Below, piece after piece: positions 55,877-64,000 of a DNA stretch of 64,000 nucleotides. Within the stretch, counting starts at the first letter, position 1. Each line of letters starts with the position of its first letter. Below the pieces are notes generated by a model. That model saw nothing but the letters and a program-made list of their open reading frames with translations. It had not been told where the DNA came from and did not search any database. The DNA is from Gaiellasilicea sp963763755 (GTDB lineage: Bacteria > Actinomycetota > Thermoleophilia > Gaiellales > Gaiellaceae), in the NCBI GenBank assembly GCA_963763755.1, contig CAVXQE010000003.1, forward strand, positions 62,001 to 126,000, in the 5' to 3' direction. The translations under genes and the position numbers were made by a program.

Positions 55877-56821
55877 TCAGTCCGAGAGGAGCTCGCGGCG
55901 GCGGTTCTGCATCTCGACCGTCGGCACATTGACCTTCCAGACGAGCCCGAGCCGTCGCATCAGCCGGATCACGAGGCCGCCGACGTCGAGCTCCCAGGGC
56001 TTCAGGCCATGGAACGCCGACGAGGGGAAGGCGTGATGGTTGTGATGCCACGACTCGCCGAACGAGATCCAGGAGAGCCACCAGACGTTCCGTGACTCGT
56101 CTTTCACCCGGAAGCGGCGCGTCCCGACGAAGTGGCAGACCGAGTTGACCGACCACGTGATGTGGTGGAGCAGGAAGATCCGGATCAGTCCGCCCCAGAA
56201 CATGGCCTGCAGGGCCGCGCCGAACGTGCCGCCCCAGAGCCAGCCGGCTGCGAACGGCAGCAGCAGCGACAGGGCGACCCAGAGCCCGAACGTGCGCGAG
56301 ACGAAGACCATGCCCCGGTCGGCGAGCAGATCCTTCGCGTACTTCGTCCACTCGGCGCGCCCGACATTGCGGAAGAGCCAGCCGACGTGGGCGTGCCAGA
56401 GGCCCGCGACCTTGCCTCGGATCCCGGGGCCGAAGCCGGCGTGCGGCGAGTGCGGATCGCCCTCGCGGTCGGCGAAGCTGTGGTGCTTGCGGTGGTCCGA
56501 GACCCAGCGGATCACCGGCCCCTGCACGGCCATCGAGCCGAGCACGGCCAGGCTGTAGCGGATCGGCCGAAAGGTCTCGTACGAGCGGTGGGTGAACAGC
56601 CGATGGAAGCCGATCGAGATGCCGAGCGTCGTCAGCGCATACCCGACCGCGAAGATCGTCAGGTCGCGCCAGGTGACGTAGCTGCCCCAGAGAAAGAAGA
56701 TCGACGCGAGGAACCCGACGAACGGAACCGTGACCCCGATGAGGTTGGTGATTTTCTGACCCCGCGACATGTGGGTCTCGGCTGCAAGTTCGCTCAAGTT
56801 GCGGAAGAGAGTAGCCGCCAT
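55877..56821 (-). CDS. Membrane fatty acyl-CoA/acyl-lipid desaturase
   Basis: An intact 314-residue desaturase from ATG 56821. Three His boxes are present: HRLFTH, HRKHH (in SDHRKHHSFADREGDPHSP) and HHNHH (in GESWHHNHHAFPSSAFHGLK). Hydrophobic spans include VTVPFVGFLASIFFLWGSYV and the LLPFAAGWLWGGTFGAALQA region. It inserts a cis double bond, probably delta-9, into membrane fatty acids using a diiron centre. It is divergent from livG and coupled 1 nt upstream of the selenoprotein gene, which may link lipid unsaturation with peroxide protection (inference). Confidence 0.9.
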   Translation of the reverse strand: MAATLFRNLSELAAETHMSRGQKITNLIGVTVPFVGFLASIFFLWGSYVTWRDLTIFAVGYALTTLGISIGFHRLFTHRSYETFRPIRYSLAVLGSMAVQGPVIRWVSDHRKHHSFADREGDPHSPHAGFGPGIRGKVAGLWHAHVGWLFRNVGRAEWTKYAKDLLADRGMVFVSRTFGLWVALSLLLPFAAGWLWGGTFGAALQAMFWGGLIRIFLLHHITWSVNSVCHFVGTRRFRVKDESRNVWWLSWISFGESWHHNHHAFPSSAFHGLKPWELDVGGLVIRLMRRLGLVWKVNVPTVEMQNRRRELLSD

Positions 56822-56842
56822 TGCGGAGGGTGCGCTGTTCTT

Positions 56843-56872
56843 TTGCCATTTGGGATCCGACCTGCATAAGCT
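56843..56872 (+). promoter_or_regulatory. Promoter for the liv operon
   Basis: TTGCCA (56843-56848), an 18-bp spacer and TAAGCT (56867-56872) end 11 nt before ATG 56883. No SD lies between, so the transcript may be leaderless or nearly so. It shares the TTGCCA hexamer with the amine oxidase promoter. Confidence 0.55.
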
Positions 56873-56882
56873 GCCCCGGTCG

Positions 56883-57653
56883 ATGGCCCTGCTTTCGCTG
56901 CGGAATGTCACTCGCCGGTTCGGCGGGATCGTCGCCCTCGACGGGATCTCGTTCGACGTCCTGGACGGCCAGATCGTCGGGTTGATCGGGCCGAACGGGG
57001 CCGGCAAGACGACGGCGTTCAACGTGATCACCCGGCTCTACACGCCCAACGAGGGCGAGGTCGAGTTCGACGGCGAGACGCTGCTGAAGACGCCGGTGCA
57101 CGGCATCGTGCGGCGCGGGATCGCGCGCACCTTCCAGAACGTCGAGCTCTTCAAGACGATGACCGTGCTGGACAACGTGCTCGTCGGCGCCCACACGCGC
57201 GGCCGTCACGTCGACGCCGAGGCGCTCGAGGTGATCGACTACGTCGGGTTGGGAGCCATCGCGCAGCGGCCGGTCGCGGGCCTTCCCTTCGGAACGCTGA
57301 AGCGCGTCGAGCTCGCCCGCGCGCTCGTCTCGCAACCCAAGCTGCTGCTGCTCGACGAGCCGGCCGGAGGGCTCAACCACGAGGAGGTCGCGGATCTCGG
57401 TCGCTTCATCCAGAAGATCCGCGACGACCGGAAGTTGACCGTGCTTCTGGTCGAGCACCACATGAACCTCGTGATGGGGATCTCGGACCACGTGAGCGTG
57501 ATGAACTTCGGCAAGAAGATCGCCGAAGGACCACCGGCCGAGGTGCGTGCCAACCCGGCCGTGATCGAGGCCTACCTCGGCACCGACGATTCTGCGGTTC
57601 ACAGCGATAAGCCCGAGCAGCACGACGCCGAGGACCCCAGTGGCGCTGCTTGA
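56883..57653 (+). CDS. livG: Branched-chain amino acid ABC transporter ATPase LivG
   Basis: An intact 256-residue ATPase. Walker A GLIGPNGAGKTTAFNVITRL, GIARTFQNVELFKTMTVLDN (Q-loop), a signature region GLPFGTLKRVELARALVSQP, Walker B LLLLDEPAGGLNHEEV, and VLLVEHHMNLVMGISDHVSV. This is the LivG subgroup pattern. The signature LSGGQ is degenerate (LPFGT), as often in LivG. It overlaps livF by 14 bp. It drives import with LivF, LivH, LivM and the binding protein at 60287. Confidence 0.9.
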   Translation: MALLSLRNVTRRFGGIVALDGISFDVLDGQIVGLIGPNGAGKTTAFNVITRLYTPNEGEVEFDGETLLKTPVHGIVRRGIARTFQNVELFKTMTVLDNVLVGAHTRGRHVDAEALEVIDYVGLGAIAQRPVAGLPFGTLKRVELARALVSQPKLLLLDEPAGGLNHEEVADLGRFIQKIRDDRKLTVLLVEHHMNLVMGISDHVSVMNFGKKIAEGPPAEVRANPAVIEAYLGTDDSAVHSDKPEQHDAEDPSGAA

Positions 57654-58344
57654 GCTCCGCGACGTCGAGGCGCGCTACGGGCAGGTCCGCGCCCTGGAGA
57701 GCGTCTCGCTCGCGGTCGAGGAAGGGCAGATCGTGGCAGTCCTCGGCGCGAACGGCGCCGGCAAGACGACGACGCTGCGGGCGATCTCGGGCACGGTCAA
57801 GCGGAACGGCGAGATCATGTTCGACGGCAAGGCGCTCGGCCGGCGCGGGCCGGAGGCGGTCGCGAAGTTCGGTGTGGCGCACGTCCCGGAGGGCCGCGGC
57901 ACCTTCTCCGAGCTCTCCGTCGAGGAAAACCTCCGGCTCGGCGCCTACACGCGCCGCGGCTCGCTCGGCGCCGATATCGAGCGGATGGGCGGCTACTTCC
58001 CGTGGATCGGGGAGCGGCTCGACCAGCATGCGGGCACCCTCTCCGGCGGCGAGCAGCAGATGCTCGCTCTCGCCCGGGCGCTGATGAGCCGTCCGCGCCT
58101 GCTTCTGCTCGACGAGCCGTCGCTCGGCCTCGCACCGCTCGTCACCCGCGAGATCTTCCGGATCGTGCGCGAGTTGAACGAGAACGAAGGCCTCACGGTG
58201 CTCGTCGTCGAGCAGAACGCAGCAATCGCCCTCGAGGTGGCCTCGCACGCGTACGTCCTCGAGGTCGGCAAGGTCGCCGTGTCCGGGACGAGCGAAGAGC
58301 TCGCCCGCGACGAATCCGTCCGCAAGAGCTACCTGGGGTACTGA
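57640..58344 (+). CDS. livF: Branched-chain amino acid ABC transporter ATPase LivF
   Basis: An intact 234-residue ATPase from GTG 57640. Walker A AVLGANGAGKTTTLRAISGT, FGVAHVPEGRGTFSELSVEE (the LivF-specific VPEGR motif), signature GTLSGGEQQMLALARALMSR, Walker B LLLLDEPSLGLAPLV and VLVVEQNAAIALEVASHAYV. It forms the ATPase pair with LivG. The stop is 6 nt before livH. Confidence 0.92.
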   Translation: MALLELRDVEARYGQVRALESVSLAVEEGQIVAVLGANGAGKTTTLRAISGTVKRNGEIMFDGKALGRRGPEAVAKFGVAHVPEGRGTFSELSVEENLRLGAYTRRGSLGADIERMGGYFPWIGERLDQHAGTLSGGEQQMLALARALMSRPRLLLLDEPSLGLAPLVTREIFRIVRELNENEGLTVLVVEQNAAIALEVASHAYVLEVGKVAVSGTSEELARDESVRKSYLGY

Positions 58345-58350
58345 CGGCGG

Positions 58351-59236
58351 ATGTCTGAATTCTTCCAGCAGGTCGTCGCAGGGCTCGGGTCGGGGGCGAT
58401 CTACGGTGCGCTCGCGCTCGCCCTCGTCCTGATCCACCGCGCGACGGGCGTGATCAACTTCGCGCAGGGCGAGATGGCGATGTTCACGACGTACATCGCC
58501 TGGACGCTGATCGAGAACCACGGCTGGTCGTACTGGCCCGCGTTCGTCGTGACGCTCGCCTTCGCCTTCGCGCTCGGCCTCGGCGTGCAGCGAGTGGTGA
58601 TCGCTCCCGTCTCCAACACGTCCGTCCTGACGGTCGTGATCATGACGATCGGGCTCGTCCTGACGTTCAACGGCCTCGCGAGCCTGATCTGGTCGGCGGA
58701 GATCCGGTCGTTCCCGAGCCCCTTCCCGAACGAGACGTGGCAGGTCGGCGGCGTCTCGATCTCGCAGCAGGACGTCGGCACGTTCGCCGTCGTGCTCGTG
58801 CTGGTGGCGCTCCTGTGGGCGTTCTTCCAGTTCACGAAGGTCGGCCTCGCCCTGCGCGCCTCCGCGCTCAACCCGGACGCCAGCCGGCTCGTCGGCGTGC
58901 GCGTGGGGTGGATGCTCGCCATCGGCTGGGGTCTCGCAGCGATGCTCGGCGCGGTCGCGGGGATGCTCGCCGCCCCCACTGTCCTCCTCGACCCGAACAT
59001 GATGCAGGCGATCCTGATCTACGCCTTTGCGGCGGCCGTGCTCGGCGGGATCGACTCGCCTCCGGGCGCCGTCGCCGGGGGCCTGATCCTCGGCGTCGGC
59101 CTGAACCTGATCGGGACCTACAGCGACTTCGTCGGCGCCGACCTCAAGCTTCCGGTCGCGCTTCTTGATCATCCTGATCGTTCTGCTCGTCCGTCCGGCC
59201 GGCCTCTTCGGCAAGCCGGTCACGAGGCGCGTGTGA
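58351..59236 (+). CDS. livH: Branched-chain amino acid ABC transporter permease LivH, one frameshift
   Basis: ATG 58351. Hydrophobic permease with GLGSGAIYGALALALVLIHR, ATGVINFAQGEMAMFTTYIA (LivH signature), VVIMTIGLVLTFNGLASLIW, ALNPDASRLVGVRVGWMLAI and the GGIDSPPGAVAGGLILGVGL end. An extra T near 59165 (GCTTCTTG for GCTCTTG) breaks the frame; beyond it LIILIVLLVRPAGLFGKPVT ends at TGA 59234-59236. The stop overlaps the livM GTG (GTGA). About 295 residues, normal. Confidence 0.88.
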
Positions 59237-60318
59237 GGCGCCGCGAGCTCATCTGGATTCTCGGATTCTTCGTCGCGGCGGCCGCGATCTTTCTGCTGCC
59301 GCGCTTCGTCAGCGACTTTCGCGCGCAGCAGTTCGCCTACGTCGGCATCTACTTCATCGCCTTGCTCGGCCTCAACCTGCTGACGGGCATCACCGGCCAG
59401 ATCTCGCTCGGGCACGGGGCCTTCATGCTGATCGGCGGCTACACGACCGCGATCCTGATCTCGGACCAGGGGCTGAAGCTCGGCTCGCACACCTTCTCGA
59501 GCGACATGACGGACCTCTGGACGATCCCGATCGCCGGGCTCGTGGCCGGGCTTGCCGGCTTCCTCTTCGGTTTTCCGGCCCTCCGCCTCTCCGGCATCTA
59601 CCTCGCGCTCGCCACGTTCGCGATCGCGGTTGCGACACCCGCGATCGTGCGGAAGTTCGAGGAGTTCACCGGCGGTGGCGGCGGCATCAACATGTTCGGC
59701 CTGCCCGGCCTGACCGGCGTCGTCGAGCCCGTCTCGATTCCGATCATCGACAGGACGCTGTCGTTCAACGAGTGGCTCTACTACCTGAGCTGGACGCTCG
59801 CGCTCGTGATGTTGGCCGGCGCGTGGCTGATGCTGCGCGGCCGGTTCGGGCGTTCGCTCCGCGCCGTGCGCGACAGCGAGCTCGCGGCCGCCTCCTCCGG
59901 GGTCAACCTCGCCCGCTACAAGACACTGGCCTTCGGGATCAGCGCCTTCTACGCCGGCGTTGCGGGCTCGCTGCTGGCGATCGCGACGACGTTCGTCAAC
60001 CCGGACACCTTCCCGGTCGCGCTCTCCATCTTCCTGCTCGTCGGCGTCGTCGTCGGCGGCCTCGGCTCGTTCTGGCCGCTCGTCTTCGGGGCGATCTTCA
60101 TCCACTTCATGCAGATCGAGTGGGCGCAGCAAGTGGAGTCGGTGATCCCGAACTGGCTGCCGCTCCTCGGCGACATCGACACCGACGCTGCCGGGCGCTC
60201 CGGCGGTGGCCTTCGGCGTCATTCTGATCCTGATCATGCTGGTCGCACCAGGTGGCGCGGCGGGCCTCCTTGCACCCTCAAGGCGCGTGCGACCCGCGGC
60301 TACCATCGCGTTCGCTAG
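59233..60318 (+). CDS. livM: Branched-chain amino acid ABC transporter permease LivM, frameshifted at 3' end
   Basis: GTG 59233 overlaps livH. The permease has N-terminal span ELIWILGFFVAAAAIFLLPR, ALLGLNLLTGITGQISLGHG (LivM signature), FPALRLSGIYLALATFAIAV, RFGRSLRAVRDSELAAASSG and NPDTFPVALSIFLLVGVVVG. An extra G near 60197 breaks the frame before GVILILIMLVAPGGAAGLL. A further shift leads to the end TLKARATRGYHRVR at TAG 60318. The end is therefore tentative by a few codons and overlaps the start of the binding-protein gene. Confidence 0.87.
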   Translation: MRRRELIWILGFFVAAAAIFLLPRFVSDFRAQQFAYVGIYFIALLGLNLLTGITGQISLGHGAFMLIGGYTTAILISDQGLKLGSHTFSSDMTDLWTIPIAGLVAGLAGFLFGFPALRLSGIYLALATFAIAVATPAIVRKFEEFTGGGGGINMFGLPGLTGVVEPVSIPIIDRTLSFNEWLYYLSWTLALVMLAGAWLMLRGRFGRSLRAVRDSELAAASSGVNLARYKTLAFGISAFYAGVAGSLLAIATTFVNPDTFPVALSIFLLVGVVVGGLGSFWPLVFGAIFIHFMQIEWAQQVESVIPNWLPLLGDIDTDAAGRSGGGLRRHSDPDHAGRTRWRGGPPCTLKARATRGYHRVR

Positions 60319-61475
60319 GTCGGTCCTGCTGCTCGTGGTCGCGGGTGCGCTCGCAACGGGTGCCGCGGCCAGAACGACCGGTGATCCGGGGGTCACGCCG
60401 ACAGACGATCGTGCTCGGCGCGACCGCACCGCTCTCCGGCCCGGAGTCGGCTGCCGCCCGTGGCGCGGGCGCGTACTTCCGCTACGTGAACGCGCGCGGC
60501 GGCGTCAACGGTCGCTCGATCGTCTACAAGGTCGTCGACGACGCCTCGGATCCCGCCCAGGCGTTGCAGGCGACGCAGCAGCTCGTCGAGCAGGACGAGG
60601 TCTTCGCGATCGTGAATGCCGCCGGGACCGAGCAGAACCTGGCAGTGCGCGACTACCTGAACGCGGCGAAGGTGCCGCAGCTCTTCGTCGACTCGGGAGC
60701 GACGACGTTCGGGGCCGACTACAGGCGGTATCCGTGGACGATCGGCTTCCGGCCGAGCGCCACGCGGAGGGCTGGATCTACGGCAGCTACGTCTCCCGCA
60801 CGCGACCCGGCGCGAAGATCGCAGTCCTGTACGGAAGCGATGTTACGGGCACGGAGCTGCTCGCCGGGCTTCGGGAGGGTCTCGCCCGCTCGAAGGCGCG
60901 GGTGGTTGCGGCGCAAGTCGTCGATGCGGCCGTCCCCGACTTGCCGGCGGCTCAGGTCGCGAGCCTGAAGGCCTCCGGCGCGAACGTGCTCGCGCTCTTC
61001 GTGGCGCAGCCCCACGCGGCTCAGGGCTACGCGCTCGCGAACCGGCTCGGCTGGCGGCCGCTGATCGTCACCGGCGCCGGTTCGACGGTCGAGGGCGCGG
61101 TCTCGATCGCCTTCCTCAAGGATCCGAGCGACGCCAAGTGGCGCAACGACGCGGCGATGAAGCTCTACCGCGCGATCATGCGCGAAGTACGCGAAGGGCG
61201 CGAACGCGAAGGACGTCAACCACGTCTACGGCATGGCGGTCGCCTACGAGACGGTGAAGCTGCTGAAGGCGACCGGGAAGACGCCGACGCGGGCTGCCGT
61301 CGTCGCGCAGCTGGGGAAGCTGAACGACGCGTCGAACCCGTTCCTGCTGCCCGGGATCGCGATCAGGACGAGCGCGACGGAGCGATTCCCGATCGAGCAG
61401 GCGCTGCTGCAGCGCTGGTCGAAGGGAAGCTGGAAGAGCTTCGGCGGCCTCTGGGGGTACCGGGCGGGTCGTTAA
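60287..61475 (+). CDS. Branched-chain amino acid ABC substrate-binding protein of the liv operon, frameshifted
   Basis: From GTG 60287 a signal peptide reads ATIAFARSVLLLVVAGALAT then GAAA. After a break near 60402 the mature protein has QTIVLGATAPLSGPESAAAR, DDASDPAQALQATQQLVEQD, VFAIVNAAGTEQNLAVRDYL and PQLFVDSGATTFGADYRRYP, the type I binding-protein pattern seen also in the 37877 gene. Further breaks lie near 60765 and 61190. It ends WKSFGGLWGYRAGR at TAA 61475. A TACCAT hexamer at 60301 inside the presumed signal region raises the possibility of another start. It delivers ligand to LivHMGF. Confidence 0.84.
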
Positions 61476-61478
61476 GGT
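61473..61478 (+). promoter_or_regulatory. -10-like TAAGGT, possible leaderless promoter for fbiC
   Basis: TAAGGT, which contains the TAA stop of the preceding gene, ends 7 nt before ATG 61485, with no SD. The stop contributes two of the matching bases, so support is modest. Confidence 0.3.
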
Positions 61479-61484
61479 CTGCTC

Positions 61485-63827
61485 ATGGATGCGCTGCTCG
61501 AGGCGCCGCTCGACGAACTGCTCGCGGCGGCGCGCGAGCGGCGGCGCGGCAGCGGGCTCGTCACCTACTCGCCGAAGGTCTTCATCCCGCTGACGACGCT
61601 CTGCCGCGACGTCTGCGGCTACTGCACGTTCGCGCGGCCGCCGCGCCGCGGCGAGCGGGCGTTCCTGACCGAGGAGGAGGTGCTCGCGATCGCGCGCGCG
61701 GGCGCGGCGGCAGGGTGCACCGAGGCGCTCTTCACGCTCGGCGACAAGCCCGAGCTCCGCTACAAGGTCGCGCGCGCCGAGCTCGCGGCGCTCGGCTGCG
61801 AGACGACGCTCGAGTACCTCGGCCGGGTCGCGAAGCTCGTGCTGGAGGAGACCGGGTTGCTGCCGCACCTGAATCCGGGCGTGATGAGCCGCGAGGATCT
61901 CGTCGCGCTGCGGCCGGTCTCGGCGTCGATGGGGATCATGCTCGAGACGACGCCGAACGGCTCTCGGCGAGGGGCGGTCCGCACTGGGCCTCGCCGGACA
62001 AGGAGCCGTCGCGCCGGCTGGAGACGATCGACCTCGCCGGCGAGCTGCGGATTCCCTTCACGAGCGGGATCCTGATCGGGATCGGCGAGACGCGCGCCGA
62101 GCGGATCGATGCGCTCGAGGAGCTGCGAGCGCTGCACGAGCGCCACGGCCACCTGCAGGAGGTGATCGTCCAGAACTTCCGGGCCAAGCCGGGCACGCGG
62201 ATGGCCTCACACCCCGAGCCGAGCCTCGACGACCATCTCTGGACGATCGCGGTGGCACGGCTGCTGCTGCCGGAGGACGTCGCCGTGCAGGCGCCGCCGA
62301 ATCTCGCCTACGACGACTTTCCGCGCCTCCTCGACGCCGGGATCGACGACTGGGGCGGCGTCTCGCCCGTGACGATCGACCACGTCAACCCCGAGGCACC
62401 GTGGCCCGACCGCGACCGGCTCGCCGAGGCGACGCGGTCGCGCGGGCTCGAGCTCGCGCCGCGCCTGCCGGTGTACCCGCGCTACCTCTCCGGCGGGTGG
62501 GTCGATCCGGCCGTCCTGCCGACGGCGCTACGCGCGTCCGACGCGCTCGGGCTCGCGCGCGAGGACGGCTGGCACCCGGGCGAGCTGCGCGGCGCTCCGT
62601 TCGTGGTTCGCCGCGATGCGCTGCCCGGTGGACACCGCCGCCGAGCTGGGCGAGGAGGAGCTCGTGCGCCTCTTCCAGGCCCGCGGCGAGGAGCGCCAGC
62701 GCGTGTTCGCGGCGGCCGACCGGCTGCGGCGCGAGGTGTGCGGCGACGAGGTCAGCTACGTCGTCACCCGGAACATCCAGTACACGAACGTCTGCTACTT
62801 CCGCTGCGGCTTCTGCGCCTTCTCGAAGGGCCGCCTGGCGGCGAACCTGCGCGGCGCGCCCTACCTCGTCCCGCTCGACGAGATCGTCCGGCGCGCGCGC
62901 GAGGCCTGGGATCGCGGCGCGACCGAGGTCTGCCTCCAGGGCGGCATCCACCCGGCCTTCACCGGCGACTACTACGCCTCGGTGGTCGAGGCGATCCGGG
63001 CCGAGCTGCCCGACCTGCACATCCACGCCTTCTCGGCGCTCGAGGTGTGGCAGGGAGCCGAGACGCTCGGGCTCTCGCTCGAGGACTACCTGGCGCGGCT
63101 CCGCGCGCTCGGTCTCGGCTCGCTTCCCGGGACCGCCGCGGAGATCCTGGACGACGAGGTGCGGGCGGTCATCTGCCCGGACAAGGTCTCGACCGATCAG
63201 TGGCTCTCCGTGCACGCAGCCGCGCACCGCGTCGGGCTGCGCTCGAACGTGACGATCATGTTCGGGCACGTCGAGGCGCCCGAGCACTGGGCTCGCCACC
63301 TGCTGCGGGCGCGGGCGCAGCAGGAGCAGTCCAGGCGGTTTCACGGAGTTCGTGCCGCTGCCGTTCGTGCACATGGAGGCGCCGATGTGGCTGAAGGGCC
63401 GGGCGCGTTCGGGGCCGACCTTCGGCGAGTCGCTGCTCCTGCACGCCGTCGCGCGGCTCGCGCTCCATCCCGCGATCACGAACATCCAGGCGTCGTGGGT
63501 CAAGCTCGGCCCGGAAGGAGTGGCGGCTGCGCTCGCGCGGGCGTGAACGATCTCGGCGGCACGCTGATGAACGAGTCGATCTCTCGCTCGGCAGGCTCTG
63601 AGCACGGGCAGGAGATGCCGCCGGAGTCGATGGAGGCGTTGATCCTCGCGAACGGCCGACGGCCGCGGCAGCGGACGACGCTCTACGCCGACGCGCCCGC
63701 CGAGCGGCGCGCAGCCTCGTTCGCGGCCGCGCCGCTCGCCGAGCCGCTCAACCCGCCGGTCCGCGACGCGGGGCTGAAGGCGCCGCCGCGGCTCGTCCGG
63801 CCGGGGCTGCTCGCCCGCGCGCGCTAG
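61485..63827 (+). CDS. fbiC: FO synthase, fused CofG-CofH (coenzyme F420 biosynthesis), frameshifted
   Basis: ATG 61485. The CofG half (about 1-380) has the radical-SAM Cys triad CRDVCGYC, then FTLGDKPELRYKVARAELAA, TSGILIGIGETRAERIDALE, QEVIVQNFRAKPGTRMASHP and GGVSPVTIDHVNPEAPWPDR. The CofH half (about 390-780) has a second triad CYFRCGFC, EVCLQGGIHPAFTGDYYASV, GTAAEILDDEVRAVICPDKV, FVPLPFVHMEAPMWLKGRAR and NIQASWVKLGPEGVAAALAR. Breaks lie near 61965, 62627 (CCCGG for CCGG) and 63340. No stop separates the halves once corrected, so this is an FbiC-type fusion of about 780 residues. It makes the deazaflavin FO for F420. The TAG stop shares CTAG with the next gene. Confidence 0.9.
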
Positions 63828-64000
63828 CGCGCCTCTCGCACGCTCCGCGGTAGTCCTACGAGCCAGCGCGGGATCCGCCGTCGCGCCGTTCGCAGCGCGC
63901 TCTCGAGCGCCGCCGGATGCTGGTGGATCCCCTCGCCGTGTCCCACGAGCAGATGGTCGGGCTCGAGGCCGCGCAGCGAGCGCGGCGGCCACGGCCGAAG
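63824..64000 (-). CDS. Metallo-beta-lactamase-fold protein, C-terminal end only
   Basis: The last 58 codons of a minus-strand gene enter from the right edge and end at TAG 63824-63826. The segment LEPDHLLVGHGEGIHQHPAA has the G-H-G-E metal-binding His loop that closes many MBL-fold hydrolases. The C-terminal tail is ARRRIPRWLVGLPRSVREAR. The frame is open through the whole segment. The start and function lie outside the window. The stop shares CTAG with fbiC. Confidence 0.65.
   Translation of the reverse strand, partial: LRPWPPRSLRGLEPDHLLVGHGEGIHQHPAALESALRTARRRIPRWLVGLPRSVREAR

Noticed and set aside
57406..60429. A 1,007-codon minus-strand open frame across the liv operon
   Set aside because: It is antisense to livF, livH and livM, all of which have clear motifs; its translation is compositionally simple and matches nothing recognisable.
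61485..63827. Separate cofG and cofH genes
   Set aside because: No stop or start separates the two halves once the single extra base near 62627 is removed; an FbiC fusion is typical of actinobacteria.
1..64000. CRISPR array, insertion sequence, prophage or rRNA/tRNA genes
   Set aside because: No regularly spaced repeats, transposase or integrase motifs, phage structural genes or RNA gene signatures were found; the window is ordinary chromosomal coding sequence.

Overview
The window is high-GC actinobacterial DNA. The gene set suggests the class Thermoleophilia (for example Gaiellales): coenzyme F420 biosynthesis (fbiC), an F420-dependent luciferase-like oxidoreductase, many acyl-CoA dehydrogenases, branched-chain amino acid ABC transporters and a polyamine uptake/degradation cluster. 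This placement is inference from gene content; no rRNA or tRNA gene is visible. Operons are very tight, with ATGA, GTGA, TTGA or TAATG stop/start overlaps. There are no transposases, phage genes or CRISPR arrays. About two dozen genes are split by single-base indels that one-base edits repair, so I annotate them as whole genes with probable sequence errors.

Layout. 1-2.3 kb: ATP-grasp enzyme (cut by the window edge) and two esterases. 2.4-9.8 kb: secreted lamin-tail protein, rsgA, secreted ExeM/NucH-type nuclease and secreted 5'-nucleotidase, probably an extracellular nucleic-acid/phosphate scavenging set. 9.8-18.3 kb: AzlCD, a choline-kinase-like phosphotransferase, a cupredoxin lipoprotein, a dimethylglycine/sarcosine dehydrogenase-like flavoprotein, two divergent signalling units, a Nudix-type regulator divergent from a BMP nucleoside-binding lipoprotein. 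18.4-28.3 kb: flavin amine oxidase, aldehyde dehydrogenase, two class III aminotransferases and PotADBC, a complete polyamine import and oxidation unit. 28.3-37.8 kb: MacB/FtsX-type exporter, HMG-CoA-lyase-like enzyme, CoA-transferase, DedA, RmlD-like reductase, class III cyclase, YyaL-type thioredoxin-domain protein. 37.9-55.2 kb: branched-chain amino acid binding protein and a large acyl-CoA catabolic region (acyl-CoA dehydrogenases, thiolase, enoyl-CoA hydratase, acyl-CoA ligase, SDRs, kinases, F420 oxidoreductase, lactate-monooxygenase-like FMN enzyme). 55.2-64 kb: a deiodinase-like selenoprotein, fatty-acid desaturase, complete livGFHMK operon, fused F420 enzyme FbiC, and the end of a metallo-beta-lactamase-fold gene.

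Most notable: the deiodinase/redoxin-like gene at 55243-55875 (minus) has an in-frame TGA at 55633-55635, exactly where this family carries its redox Cys/Sec. It is followed at the expected distance by a hairpin with a G-rich apical loop, so it is a strong candidate selenoprotein that an ordinary pipeline would split in two. Second, six convergent gene pairs end on one shared CTAG, which supplies the stop codon on both strands. Third, many start codons lie 7-11 nt after a TANNNT hexamer, pointing to widespread leaderless transcription.
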